Positions 19,881 to 28,448 of a stretch of DNA of 35,756 nucleotides are shown here, piece by piece. Location of the stretch: positions 1-35,756 of the forward strand of contig JAJEIQ010000070.1 of NCBI GenBank assembly GCA_022827905.1, read 5' to 3'. This DNA comes from Pseudomonadales bacterium. Lineage in GTDB: Bacteria > Pseudomonadota > Gammaproteobacteria > Pseudomonadales > Azotimanducaceae. The translations under genes and the position numbers were made by a program. The notes under the pieces were generated by a model, which saw only the letters and a list, made by a program, of their open reading frames with translations, made no database searches and was not told the origin of the DNA. Position 1 is the stretch's first letter. Each line of letters begins with the position of its first letter.

Positions 19881-20849
19881 CTACGAATAACCGCTGCGGC
19901 CCGGCACCGTCACCTCCGCACCTTCCGCTTCGGGCTCGTCATCGGTCAGCAATTCGGGAAAGCCCGGGGCACGCAGGCTGAATCCGCAATCGTCCTCGAG
20001 CCGTTTCACCACCTGCGTGGACCAAGCCCTGGGTCCGTAGCGCTTCAGCCCGTCGCACACCATGCCAACGCAAACCGGGGATAGTTCCAGGGGCACGCCC
20101 AGTGACTTGCCGAGTTCGTCGAAGAGGCTTAGGTCCTTCACCTCGTGATCCATGGTGAAGTTGACGTTGTAGCTGCCGTTCAGAATCAATTGCCCTTCGG
20201 TTTCGTGTACGAACGAATTCCCGGAACTCACGCGAATCGCCTCATAGGCGACGGCGAGGTCGATTCCCGCCCTGCCCGCGACCATGAACGCTTCGCCGGT
20301 GGAGAGCAGTTGCACGCCCGCAAGATAGTTGGTGACCACCTTCAGGACCGACGCCGTGCCAAGCGGGCCGGTGTGAACGACTTGGCGCCCGATCGTGGTC
20401 AGCAAGGGCAGCACTTTCTCGAAGGTGTCGCGCCTGCCGCCGGCAAAGACCGAAATGTTGCCGGTAGCCGCCCGATGGCAGCCGCCGGAAACCGGCGTAT
20501 CCATCGCCAAGCCGCCCTGCGCTTCGACCAAGGCCCCAAGGCGCTTCACTTCATCGACCGATGTGGTGGACGCCTCAAGCCAGATTTTCCCCTCGGAGAT
20601 TCCCTCCAAGACGCCATCGGGGCCTTCGAGCACCTGCGTCGAGGTCTCCGGAGAAGGCAGGCAGGTAACGATCACCTCGCTGCCCTGCGCGACCGCTCTT
20701 CCCGACTCACCCCACCGAGCGCCGGCCCGCAGCAACGGCGCGGCTGCGGTCTTGTCGATGTCCCTGACCGTCAGGTCAAACCCGTTGCGCAGCAGACTGC
20801 CGGCCAACTTGGCGCCGACATTCCCTAAACCAATGAATCCAATCTTCAT
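19881..20849 (-). CDS. 3-hydroxyisobutyrate dehydrogenase-like NAD(P)-dependent reductase
   Basis: This 322-residue member of the beta-hydroxyacid dehydrogenase family oxidises or reduces small 3-hydroxy acids such as 3-hydroxyisobutyrate, tartronate semialdehyde or succinic semialdehyde. The Rossmann motif GLGNVG is at residues 7-12. DTPVSGG (117-123) is the substrate-binding signature, and the catalytic Lys170 with Asn174 lies in LKVVTNYLAG. The C-terminal 25 residues are an acidic, low-complexity tail beyond the usual end, possibly lineage-specific. AGAAAGGA precedes the ATG. It is convergent with mutS (15-nt gap). The exact substrate is not decided by sequence. Confidence 0.9.
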   Translation of the reverse strand: MKIGFIGLGNVGAKLAGSLLRNGFDLTVRDIDKTAAAPLLRAGARWGESGRAVAQGSEVIVTCLPSPETSTQVLEGPDGVLEGISEGKIWLEASTTSVDEVKRLGALVEAQGGLAMDTPVSGGCHRAATGNISVFAGGRRDTFEKVLPLLTTIGRQVVHTGPLGTASVLKVVTNYLAGVQLLSTGEAFMVAGRAGIDLAVAYEAIRVSSGNSFVHETEGQLILNGSYNVNFTMDHEVKDLSLFDELGKSLGVPLELSPVCVGMVCDGLKRYGPRAWSTQVVKRLEDDCGFSLRAPGFPELLTDDEPEAEGAEVTVPGRSGYS

Positions 20850-20890
20850 CAGCCCGTCCTTTCTCCGATTGAACTTCGATTATGGCATTG

Positions 20891-20906
20891 GGGCATCCCG
20901 CCCTCG
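20891..20906. repeat. Degenerate half-copy of the 24-bp palindromic element
   Basis: Fifteen of sixteen bases match the inner part of the intergenic element at 6746-6769 (GGGCATCCCGCCCTCG against GGGCGTCCCGCCCTCG), but the opposite stem arm is lost. It may be a decayed copy; a chance match in GC-rich DNA is possible. Confidence 0.35.
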
Positions 20907-20979
20907 CCTTCGAACCAGGCGCCACCGCTGAACGACTGGGTTGGCTTCGCGACTGCTACTTGAGCGGAAGCAGTTCTGG

Positions 20980-21001
20980 CTACAGAGTCACTACAGAGTC
21001 A
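20980..21001. repeat. 11-bp exact tandem repeat upstream of the ATPase-PIN operon
   Basis: CTACAGAGTCA occurs at 20980-20990 and again at 20991-21001, about 130 nt before the ATPase start. It is one turn of helix long and could be an operator or simple slippage. The rest of the 280-nt gap shows no gene or clear promoter to me. Confidence 0.6.
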
Positions 21002-21129
21002 CGGTGATTGCCCGAAGGCGACTGCGAGCGTTAGCATGGACGCTCATGGAACATCTGAACACCGCGCCGCCAAGCGGTCGTCTTTGGTCCGACGCCAGCG
21101 GCTTCAAAAGCGACAGGAAGTCATGAGTC

Positions 21130-22497
21130 ATGGATGAGGTTCGACTAGAGAACTTCCGCTGCTTTCGGGAGCAACAAACCGCCCGCTTAGCGCCGCTAAC
21201 CCTATTGGTTGGGGAAAACAGCACTGGCAAGACCTCCTTCCTTGCGATGGTTCGCGCACTGAAAGCCATCGTTAGCGGGCATCGGGAGTACAGTTTCAAG
21301 GACGCCCCTTACGACTTGGGCAGCTTTGACGAGATCGCCCACCACCGAGGTGGTCGAGGTGGAAGAGCGACGAAGTTCGCAGCTGGCCTCAGTGACAAGC
21401 GAAGAATGCGTACCGACGAGCCCGACCTATTTTCACTAACCTATGAAATGGACGTGACTTTCACACGCCATGGTTCTGTACCCGTTGTGCAGCGCCGTCG
21501 ATGGCAAAGCGAAGAGGCGTGGATTGATGAGCGCATTGACAAGGGAAAAATTGACTACGGCGTAGGTTCAAGCGCTTGGACCTGGAATCCCGACTTCGCG
21601 TTTGGTGGAGACGATGATGACCAGCGCCCACCATCTCTAGCCCCCAGTTGGACTATGAACCGCCTTTTTTTGCGGTCCATACGGAGCGGCGAAGGTATCT
21701 CCCAGCGGAGCGAAGACGCCCCAATGCCAAGCCAAGGTGAACAGGATCACATCGAACTTCTAGCTCGACTGGCAGGTCTCGGCATGATTGCTCGTCCACC
21801 GCATGGAAATCGGGTGTTCGCCGCCGCTCCCGTGCGCTCGAAGCCACATCGAACCTACGACCCATCGCCCTATGCCTTCGATTCAGAGGGCAGCTATGTG
21901 CCCATGTACTTGGCGGACATTTTTTTTCGTCAACGCAAACGCTGGGAGACAATGAAGACAAGTTTGGAGAGGTTCGGCAAGGACTCCGGTCTGTTTGATG
22001 AAATTGCTATCAAACCACTCGGGAGACGGGAAAGCGAACCCTTCCAAGTGCAGATTAGAAAGGCATCCGCTACAGCCAAGGGCCCCAGAAGGAATTTCAT
22101 TGACGTGGGCTACGGCGTCAGCCAAGCCTTGCCCATCCTAACGGAGCTTTTTCGCAAGGACTCAGCCAAGACCTTTCTACTACAGCAACCGGAAGTGCAT
22201 CTGCATCCGAGCGCCCAAGCCGCTCTAGGCACGTTGTTCTGTCAACTCGCAAGCCAAAGCCGTCAGTTATTGGTGGAAACCCACAGCGATCACCTGATCG
22301 ACCGCATTCGCATGGACGTCCGCGACGGGACCACCAAGCTAAAGCCCAAGGACGTGTCCATTTTGTACTTCGAGCGCGGCAACATCGATGTGAACATTCA
22401 CTCGCTGCGGATTGACCAAGAAGGCAACATCCTAGGCGCGCCTCCGAGCTATCGGCAGTTCTTCATGGCTGAGACCCGCAGGTCGCTCAATATCTGA
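21130..22497 (+). CDS. OLD-like AAA ATPase with a DUF3696-type C-terminus
   Basis: This 455-residue ABC/SMC-like ATPase is of the AAA_15/AAA_21 kind used in many defence systems. Walker A is GENSTGKT (28-35), preceded by VRLENFRCF. The signature loop is near DVGYGVSQALPIL (325-337), Walker B is FLLQQPEVHLHP (349-360), and ETHSDHLIDR (383-392) follows. The last 40 residues, with an EGNILGAPPSYRQFF stretch, fit the DUF3696 tail. No TOPRIM nuclease domain is present, so this is not a full OLD or GajA protein. Its stop shares one base with the start of the PIN-like gene, so the two are surely co-translated. Its DNA looks less GC-rich than the surrounding core genes, suggesting transfer. By analogy with PARIS, Septu and Gabija, it is probably the sensor of a two-gene defence pair. 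Confidence 0.85.
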   Translation: MDEVRLENFRCFREQQTARLAPLTLLVGENSTGKTSFLAMVRALKAIVSGHREYSFKDAPYDLGSFDEIAHHRGGRGGRATKFAAGLSDKRRMRTDEPDLFSLTYEMDVTFTRHGSVPVVQRRRWQSEEAWIDERIDKGKIDYGVGSSAWTWNPDFAFGGDDDDQRPPSLAPSWTMNRLFLRSIRSGEGISQRSEDAPMPSQGEQDHIELLARLAGLGMIARPPHGNRVFAAAPVRSKPHRTYDPSPYAFDSEGSYVPMYLADIFFRQRKRWETMKTSLERFGKDSGLFDEIAIKPLGRRESEPFQVQIRKASATAKGPRRNFIDVGYGVSQALPILTELFRKDSAKTFLLQQPEVHLHPSAQAALGTLFCQLASQSRQLLVETHSDHLIDRIRMDVRDGTTKLKPKDVSILYFERGNIDVNIHSLRIDQEGNILGAPPSYRQFFMAETRRSLNI

Positions 22498-22967
22498 TGT
22501 GCGCCATCCTCGACAACGACGTTTGCGCTGAAGTCTTTGGCGACAAGCGCACTCCCGCTGGCACGGGCTTTCTCGATTGGCTGGATTCGAGAGGACATTT
22601 GGTATCGGGGGGCCAAAACAAAAGAGAACTCGACGACAACAACACCTTTCAAGCGTGGTGGCAGCAGGCAACGTTGGCAGGCAGGGCGACCTTGGTCAAT
22701 GGCGACAAAGTCACCCGACTGCAACGCCAACTCGAAGACGAAGGAGCTTGCCGTTCCAACGATGCCCACATCATCGCGCTGGCCCGGGTTAGCGGCGCCC
22801 GACTCCTGTATTCCAACGACCGCAATCTAAAACAGGACTTTGGGGACCGCGATTTGATTGCAGAGCCGCGAGGTAAGGTTTTCTCGACAAAACTGACCGC
22901 AGATTTCAGTACTCGCCGTCGCCGACTCCTCAATCAAAGCCACTGCCGAAATCGCCCGAACCGATAG
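22497..22967 (+). CDS. PIN-like domain protein, probable effector nuclease of the ATPase pair
   Basis: This 156-residue protein fits a PIN fold. It starts CAILDNDVC with Asp6 and Asp8 on the first strand. NKRELDDN gives a central Glu44, SNDAHIIALA gives Asp89, and LLYSNDRNLKQDF gives Asp108 and Asp114. These acidic positions and their spacing match the metal site of PIN ribonucleases such as VapC. The last 25 residues are basic. No antitoxin gene is beside it; instead it is fused operonically (TGATG, 1-nt overlap) to the upstream ATPase. The inferred role is an RNA- or DNA-cleaving effector released or activated by the ATPase. The PIN call is by motif only, and the fold could be a divergent relative. 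Confidence 0.72.
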   Translation: MCAILDNDVCAEVFGDKRTPAGTGFLDWLDSRGHLVSGGQNKRELDDNNTFQAWWQQATLAGRATLVNGDKVTRLQRQLEDEGACRSNDAHIIALARVSGARLLYSNDRNLKQDFGDRDLIAEPRGKVFSTKLTADFSTRRRRLLNQSHCRNRPNR

Positions 22968-23002
22968 CCGATATCAGTCGGCTTCAAGGCTGAACCCGCC
23001 GC

Positions 23003-24655
23003 CTACTGACTTGCGGGCCGCAATCCTGACGGGACGAAGTCGTCCCGGGGAGTGAACACGAAGGTCTCCACCTCCCTCAACAGTCGTTCTTTGGTACGGT
23101 TCTTATCCTCTTCCACCTTAACAACCAGCGTTAGTTGGAGCTGTTTCTTTTCGTGATTCAAACCAAACATCTCCAGGAACGTACCCCCGATCTGCTCGAA
23201 GGGGGAAAACTGCGTCCAGTAGCCCGCTGTCTCCGCCACCCGCTCCATCTCGTTCAGAATATCTGCTGGGCCGTGATGGACGGGATTCGCCAAGCTCAAC
23301 TTGACTCTGGCGTGAACCCGGTCAAGAGACCACGCGTACGCACTGCGCAGCCAAGTCGGCAGCGTTTCCACATCACGGGAGAACAAACGCGCAAGTTCGG
23401 CTTCCCGCTTCTCATGCAAATCCCGCCAAACCCCTTCTACGGCCACTTCGCGCGCGTTGGATAGCGTACGATGCAGTTCCGAGACCAGCCCGTCGTCCTT
23501 GCCAAGAAGCGTCGTCTGCGGATCGAAAAGCGTCGTCAGCCGATCGGACAAGCCAGCAACGGAGTAATAGCGATCCACCATCTCGGGGATTGCGGCATGG
23601 GCAGGAGCGAAAGCGGTTTCCACTCTCTCGCCAATGGCTTGGTGAAACTCTGGCCAATTGGCCTTATGGGTCTTGGCCGACCAACGTTCCTCCACCTGTA
23701 GCTGAAGCGCGTGGTACCCAACCGCCGCCAGCACGGTCAAAGGAACGAGCAGGAGTGTCGCCCTGCATATCCCCGCCGCCAGCCGCTTCGGGCTTGTTCC
23801 GGGTGCTACGCGCCGAGTCAACAGGTTGACCCCCTCCAGCCCGCGGACGAACCCGGTCATCGCCAATGCCGCATTCAGGAAGAAAGCGGCCCACACGATC
23901 GGCATGATCCCGTCAGGCATCCACTGCTCGCTGGCGGTATCCGTCACGACGGCCCACGCGAACCCGTTGAGCCAAGCGGCGGCACCAAGTCCTGTTTCCG
24001 TGACCGAACAAGCCGAATGAACTTGTGCTAGGAACGTCCCCCCGGTTGCCAGAGGATCACCGCTAAAGATGTTGGGCGGACCCGGAATCACCGAGTAGTT
24101 CAAATGGACATACGCGATAACGACCAGCAGCAGGAGGAGATGTCCCGCAAGGCGCGACGTCAGAATCTCCGCCGGCCCCGCAAGGATGCCCCTACCCGCA
24201 GTGCGCCTGAAGTGGCGCCCGGGCCAGACAGCCAAGCGGCTGATCAGCGGCGGCGCGAGCAACGACGCGCCAGCCAGAAACAGCCAGTCGGACGGGCGGG
24301 CGAGCGCCGCAAAGACGGACAGGAAGACGGCGAGCGGAAACGCCGCAACCAAGCAGATTGCCGCGGGCAGCCACCACCTCCGAAACAGGCGGCGCCATGA
24401 CGAGCTGCCGTCGAGATAGTAGTCGATGGCGAAGCGCCTTCGCTCAAGGCGGTATTCCAGCAAGCCCCAGAACACGGCGACATAAACGAGTCCTGGCGAG
24501 GCGAGCGCGAGGCAGGATTGCTCATAAGTGCGAGCCCACAGAAGCAGAATGCCCAACAGGCTCGTTGTGGCGGCGAGCGGGCCGAGCAAACCATACGCCG
24601 TCTCGTGCGTGGGCTTCCTGGTGGCCCCGTGCATTGACGGATCTACATCCACCAC
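23003..24655 (-). CDS. Polytopic membrane protein of unknown function with a large soluble C-terminus
   Basis: I do not recognise this 550-residue protein. Hydrophobic segments are visible at about residues 22-40, 50-67, 95-117, 123-140, 168-187, 250-270 and 293-315, so six to eight helices fill the N-terminal 320 residues. The remaining 230 residues are soluble, helical and rich in Arg and Glu, with a stretch near AREVAVEGVWRDLHEKREAEL and a strand-like LQLTLVVKVEED near the end. No catalytic motif stands out. The frame opens with GTG at 24653-24655 without a clear ribosome site; ATG 24632-24634 is an alternative. It is convergent with the PIN-like gene, 35 nt apart, and has no same-strand partner within 160 nt. 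Confidence 0.72.
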   Translation of the reverse strand: MVDVDPSMHGATRKPTHETAYGLLGPLAATTSLLGILLLWARTYEQSCLALASPGLVYVAVFWGLLEYRLERRRFAIDYYLDGSSSWRRLFRRWWLPAAICLVAAFPLAVFLSVFAALARPSDWLFLAGASLLAPPLISRLAVWPGRHFRRTAGRGILAGPAEILTSRLAGHLLLLLVVIAYVHLNYSVIPGPPNIFSGDPLATGGTFLAQVHSACSVTETGLGAAAWLNGFAWAVVTDTASEQWMPDGIMPIVWAAFFLNAALAMTGFVRGLEGVNLLTRRVAPGTSPKRLAAGICRATLLLVPLTVLAAVGYHALQLQVEERWSAKTHKANWPEFHQAIGERVETAFAPAHAAIPEMVDRYYSVAGLSDRLTTLFDPQTTLLGKDDGLVSELHRTLSNAREVAVEGVWRDLHEKREAELARLFSRDVETLPTWLRSAYAWSLDRVHARVKLSLANPVHHGPADILNEMERVAETAGYWTQFSPFEQIGGTFLEMFGLNHEKKQLQLTLVVKVEEDKNRTKERLLREVETFVFTPRDDFVPSGLRPASQ

Positions 24656-24815
24656 GGCCTGTCAACCCGAAGGCGCGAGCAGCAGCCGGACCGCACTGAC
24701 ATCGCCCCCGAATGCTCTATCGCCCAGGACTTCCCCTGCGCCACCGCAGTGGGCACAAACACGCCATCGCCTTGCCCACCTCCCTCTCATTAGTCGATGT
24801 CAAAGACGGAGGAGA

Positions 24816-25475
24816 TCAAGGTTGAACCACCTCCTCCTCCGCCAGAAACAGCTGCACGGAGCCGGCTTCGGCAAAGTTCTGGGCATCCTGGGACTGGTCC
24901 TCGCGCATTTGGCGTGAGGCCATGGCGGCTTCGGCGGTGGCGAAGTCCGGCCAGTGCAGTTCGGTGACGCCATCGAAGCCGGGGCCTCCGTTTTCGTAGA
25001 GATGGCGCAGGGGGTGGCACTGGAAATAGGCCAGCGCGCCTTCGGTTTGGGCGGCGATGGGGCCGTGGGTGCGCCACCAATACTGCTGGAAGTAGTCGAC
25101 GCTGAGGCCGGCCTTGCGGTCGAAGGGAAACACACCCTTGACGCCCTGGCCATGGGCGTGGCTGGGCAAGCGCATGATTGTGCGTTCGTGGCCGGCCACC
25201 ACCCCGGCCACGCTGGCGCCATTCGCCCAAAGGTTCGCCAGCTTCGCCACATCGGCGGCCGCCTCCACGGCGGGCGCGGCGTAGTCGAAGCGGAACTCGG
25301 CGACGCCGGCGAACGGCGGCGGCTCATCGGAGAGCTGCCGGGCGCTGGCGCGGGTCTGAACGTACTCCACCGCCGTCGGCGCCACCCGGTGCAGTTCGGC
25401 GAGCGCCGCTGCGCCCCGGTGGCGGAACGGGTCGGTGCCCGGTGCCGCGGTCAAAAAGACGTAGAGCTTAATCAT
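24816..25475 (-). CDS. EthD-domain protein
   Basis: This 219-residue protein has a dimeric alpha/beta-barrel (ferredoxin-like) EthD domain in its second half. [17 protein letters not shown] is the EthD hallmark (x-F-x-x-Y-W-x-x-x-H-xP), followed by [19 protein letters not shown]. The first half ([13 protein letters not shown] through the AEFRFDY strand) looks like a second, decayed copy. EthD proteins were first seen with ethyl tert-butyl ether monooxygenase and mostly act in small-molecule catabolism; the function here is unknown. ATG 25473-25475 follows GGGGGAG. It overlaps the end of malate synthase G by 8 nt (ATGATTAA), so the two are co-transcribed and coupled. Confidence 0.83.
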   Translation of the reverse strand: MIKLYVFLTAAPGTDPFRHRGAAALAELHRVAPTAVEYVQTRASARQLSDEPPPFAGVAEFRFDYAAPAVEAAADVAKLANLWANGASVAGVVAGHERTIMRLPSHAHGQGVKGVFPFDRKAGLSVDYFQQYWWRTHGPIAAQTEGALAYFQCHPLRHLYENGGPGFDGVTELHWPDFATAEAAMASRQMREDQSQDAQNFAEAGSVQLFLAEEEVVQP

Positions 25476-27657
25476 GGCTCCCCCGGGCCTTGGCCTCCCG
25501 CCGCCGTGCGTGCAGGATCGGTTCCGTGTAGCCGCTCGGCTGGACCAGCCCTTTGAACACCAAGTCCTTGGCCGCCTGAAAGGCGATGCTGTCCGCAAAA
25601 TCGGGCGCCATGTTGCGGTAGGCCGGATCGTCCGCATTCTGGCCATCGACCACCGCCGCCATGCGTTCGAAGGTCTCCACAACCTGCGCTTCGCTGCAAA
25701 CGCCGTGATGCAGCCAGTTGGCCATGTGCTGGCTGGAGATCCGGCAGGTGGCGCGGTCCTCCATCAAGCCGACGTCGTTGATGTCGGGCACCTTGGAGCA
25801 GCCGACGCCCTGATCGATCCAGCGCACGACGTAGCCGAGAATGCCTTGAGCGTTGTTGTCGAGTTCCGCCTGCACCTGCTCGGCGGACAGGTTCTCCCCC
25901 GCCAACAGCGGGATCCGCAGGATGGCATCGAGGCTGGCCGGCGTTCGGGACTCCAGTTCCGCTTGCCGCCAGCCCACGTCAACCTGGTGGTAGTGCATGG
26001 CATGCAGGGTCGCCGCGGTGGGCGACGGCACCCAAGCCGTGTTGGCGCCCGCCTTCGGGTGGCCGATCTTGGCGGTGAGCATCTCCGCCATCTCATCCGG
26101 CTTAGGCCACATGCCCTTGCCGATCTGGGCGTGGCCGCGAAAGCCGCTGGCCAGGCCGACATCGACGTTGGCGTCCTCGTAGGCGGCGATCCAAGGCTGC
26201 GCTTTGATGGTCTCCTTGGGTAGGAAGGGACCAGCCTGCATGCTGGTGTGGATTTCATCGCCGGTGCGGTCCAAAAAGCCGGTGTTGATGAACACGATAC
26301 GCTCCCGCGCCTCGAAGACGCAGGCCGCCAGATTGACCGTGGTGCGCCGCTCCTCATCCATCACGCCGATCTTCAAGGTGTTGGGCGCAAGCCCCAAGGT
26401 GCCCTCGACCCGACCGAACAGGGCGGCGGTGAGCGCCACCTCCTCGGGTCCGTGCATCTTCGGCTTGACGATGTAAACGCTCCCGGTGCGGGAGTTGCGC
26501 ACCGGCCCGTTGCCTTGCAGGTCGTGCACCGCCGCCAAGGCCGTCAGAAAGGCGTCGAGAAAGCCCTCCGGCACCTCGTCGCCCCCACCGTCGAGCACGG
26601 CATCGGAGGTCATCAAGTGGCCGACATTGCGCACCAGCATGAGGCTGCGCCCGGGCAGCGTCAGCGGCTCGCCGTCCACGCCGACGTAGTCTCGGTCCGG
26701 GCTCAGCCGCCGCACGATGGGGTGCCCGCCCTTCACCATGCGTTCTTCGAGGTCGCCCTTCATCAGGCCCAGCCAATTGCCGTAAACCAGGCACTTGTCC
26801 TCGGCGTCCACCGCCGCCACGGAGTCTTCGCAGTCCTGGATGGTGGTGACCGCCGACTCCAGCACCACGTCCTTGACACCCGCTGGATGTGCTGCGCCCA
26901 CATCGTGGCTGCGGTCGATCTGAATCTCGATGTGCAGGCCGTTGTGGCGCAGCAGGATCACGCTCGGCTCATCCTCCCCCACATGCCCCTGAAACTGGCT
27001 GGGGTCGGCGAGGCCGGTGTTGCCGCCATCCGCCAACACCGCCCGCAAGCCATTGCCGCCCGCACCCTGGCCGATGCCGTACAGGCGCACGTCCTTGTGG
27101 CTAGCGCCCGCCAACGGGACTGTCTCGTCGAGAAACTCGGCGGCCCGCTCGATGACGATTTCACCCCGCGCCGGGTTGTAGCTGTTGCCCTTTTCGCGGC
27201 CCGGCGACTCCGGCAGCACGTCGGTGCCGTACAGGGCATCGTAGAGACTGCCCCAGCGGGCGTTGGCCGCGTTCAACGCGTAGCGGGCGTTCATCACCGG
27301 CACCACCAACTGCGGCCCGGCGAGCTCGGCGATCTCCGGATCGACGTTTTCCGTGACAATGGTGAACTGGCTAGGCTGGGGAACCAGATAGCCGATCTCC
27401 TCAAGGAAGCCCTTGTACTCGCCCGCATCGAGCGGCTGGCCCTTGCGGGCCAGATGCCATGCGTCGATCTGCGCCTGCAAGGCCTCCCGCTTGGCCAACA
27501 GTGAACGATTCAGCGGCCCCAACTCATCGAGCGCCGCCTCAAAACCAGCCCAGAACGCGGCGCCGTCAACGACCGTGCCGGGCAGCATGCGTTCATTCAC
27601 CAACTCGTCGAGTTCAGCGGCCACCTGCAAGCCGCCGCGCCTCACCCTTGCCGTCAT
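25468..27657 (-). CDS. glcB: Malate synthase G
   Basis: This 729-residue enzyme condenses glyoxylate with acetyl-CoA to malate, allowing growth on glycolate, acetate or C2 units. The length is typical of isoform G (about 720). Diagnostic segments include the active-site strand [14 protein letters not shown] with the catalytic Arg, and the [20 protein letters not shown] block with the catalytic Asp and the redox-sensitive Cys. The N-terminal TIM-barrel extension peculiar to isoform G is present ([34 protein letters not shown]). AAGGAGG precedes the ATG at ideal spacing. It diverges from the GST gene, and its stop overlaps the EthD-gene start. No isocitrate lyase or glycolate oxidase gene is in the window. 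Confidence 0.98.
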   Translation of the reverse strand: MTARVRRGGLQVAAELDELVNERMLPGTVVDGAAFWAGFEAALDELGPLNRSLLAKREALQAQIDAWHLARKGQPLDAGEYKGFLEEIGYLVPQPSQFTIVTENVDPEIAELAGPQLVVPVMNARYALNAANARWGSLYDALYGTDVLPESPGREKGNSYNPARGEIVIERAAEFLDETVPLAGASHKDVRLYGIGQGAGGNGLRAVLADGGNTGLADPSQFQGHVGEDEPSVILLRHNGLHIEIQIDRSHDVGAAHPAGVKDVVLESAVTTIQDCEDSVAAVDAEDKCLVYGNWLGLMKGDLEERMVKGGHPIVRRLSPDRDYVGVDGEPLTLPGRSLMLVRNVGHLMTSDAVLDGGGDEVPEGFLDAFLTALAAVHDLQGNGPVRNSRTGSVYIVKPKMHGPEEVALTAALFGRVEGTLGLAPNTLKIGVMDEERRTTVNLAACVFEARERIVFINTGFLDRTGDEIHTSMQAGPFLPKETIKAQPWIAAYEDANVDVGLASGFRGHAQIGKGMWPKPDEMAEMLTAKIGHPKAGANTAWVPSPTAATLHAMHYHQVDVGWRQAELESRTPASLDAILRIPLLAGENLSAEQVQAELDNNAQGILGYVVRWIDQGVGCSKVPDINDVGLMEDRATCRISSQHMANWLHHGVCSEAQVVETFERMAAVVDGQNADDPAYRNMAPDFADSIAFQAAKDLVFKGLVQPSGYTEPILHARRREAKARGSHD

Positions 27658-27696
27658 CGATCCTCCTTAAATGCCCGTCCAGGGGAAAAGCGGGCT

Positions 27697-27725
27697 AGTA
27701 TAGCGGCCGGATCGGGAAATGCCTT
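27697..27725 (-). promoter_or_regulatory. Possible promoter of glcB
   Basis: Reading leftwards, a perfect-looking -10 TATACT (27697-27702) lies 17 nt from a poor -35 (AAGGCA, 27720-27725). The -10 sits in the small palindrome GCTAGTATAGC, so a -10 for the divergent gst gene could overlap it. Weak evidence. Confidence 0.3.
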
Positions 27726-27738
27726 GGGAACAATCACC

Positions 27739-28353
27739 ATGATTCAGATCTACCACGCCAAAGGCACCCGCTCGGTGCGCAATATCTGGCTCTGCGAAGA
27801 GCTCGCCCTGCCCTACGAGACCCTCGCCATCGACTTCTCCCCCGCCTACCGGCAAAGCCCGGAGTGGCGGGCCATGCACCCCCAAGGCAAGGTGCCGGTG
27901 ATGACCGATGGCGAGGCCACCATCTTCGAATCCTGCGCCATCAATCAATACCTGCTCGACCGCTACGGCGAAGGCCGCCTGCAGCCCCCGCCCGGCACCG
28001 CCGAGGCGGCCCGCTACCAGCAATGGTGCTGGTTTGCCGAATCGAGCTTCGCCCGCCCCTTGGGCGACTGGATCCACCACGGGCGCCTGCGCCCGCCCGA
28101 GCAACGCATCCCCGGCGTGGTGGAGGATGCCCGCCTGCGCGCCGAACCCTGCCTCGCAGCGACCGACCGCCGACTGACGGACAACGCCTACCTGCTCGGC
28201 GACGAATTCACCAACGCCGACATCATCATGGCTTGGACCCTCATGGTCGCCAAGATGCTTGGCCTGCTGACCGAAGCCAGCGCCCCTGCCGCTTGGCGCT
28301 ACATGGAGGAATTGGAGAAGCGCTCGGGATATCAAGTGGCGATGGCGGCTTAG
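27739..28353 (+). CDS. Glutathione S-transferase family protein
   Basis: This is a 204-residue two-domain GST. The N-terminal thioredoxin-like half starts IQIYHAKGTRSVRNIWLCEE, with the RSxR-WxCEE pattern around the catalytic Ser/Arg. QGKVPVM holds the cis-Pro, and IFESCAINQYL holds the ESxAI glutathione-binding loop. The helical C-terminal half ends with YLLGDEFTNADIIMAWTL, the conserved N-capping/hydrophobic staple region. The substrate is unknown. ATG 27739 is preferred over an in-frame TTG at 27724. The stop codon lies inside the first copy of a 48-bp direct repeat whose second copy follows hicB, so the original downstream neighbour was probably the sbcD-like gene. Confidence 0.92.
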   Translation: MIQIYHAKGTRSVRNIWLCEELALPYETLAIDFSPAYRQSPEWRAMHPQGKVPVMTDGEATIFESCAINQYLLDRYGEGRLQPPPGTAEAARYQQWCWFAESSFARPLGDWIHHGRLRPPEQRIPGVVEDARLRAEPCLAATDRRLTDNAYLLGDEFTNADIIMAWTLMVAKMLGLLTEASAPAAWRYMEELEKRSGYQVAMAA

Positions 28354-28391
28354 CGAGCGTCGGAATGAAGATTCTCGCCATCGGCGACATG
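28344..28391 (+). repeat. 48-bp direct repeat, copy 1 (left flank of hicAB)
   Basis: This segment matches 29104-29151 in 47 of 48 positions, the one difference being G at 28359 against A at 29119. It covers the last codons and stop of gst, an 11-nt gap and the first nine codons of an sbcD-like start. Similarity ends abruptly at both edges. The two copies are exactly 760 bp apart. Confidence 0.95.
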
Positions 28392-28448
28392 AGGGCTCAT
28401 GGTCCGGTCAACCGCCTTGCATCGCACATATCTGTACGAATACTATGA
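28365..28448 (+). CDS. 27-codon leader ORF: duplicated sbcD start leading into hicA
   Basis: It starts MKILAIGDM, identical to the start of the sbcD-like protein at 29125 because it lies in the duplicated 48 bp. It then diverges (RAHGPVNRLAS and on) and stops at TGA 28446-28448. That stop overlaps the hicA start as ATGA, a classic coupling arrangement. The protein itself lacks any nuclease motif beyond the first Asp, so it is a truncated remnant. Translation through it could set hicA expression. Whether it is translated is not known. Confidence 0.45.
   Translation: MKILAIGDMRAHGPVNRLASHISVRIL

Noticed and set aside
20941-21126. TTG-started 61-codon frame before the ATPase gene
   Set aside because: It has no ribosome site, contains the tandem 11-bp repeat, and its protein is basic and motif-free; it is more likely leader DNA.
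26248-27504. Plus-strand open frame of 418 codons opposite glcB
   Set aside because: Same reason: malate synthase G is intact on the other strand and this frame shows no motif.
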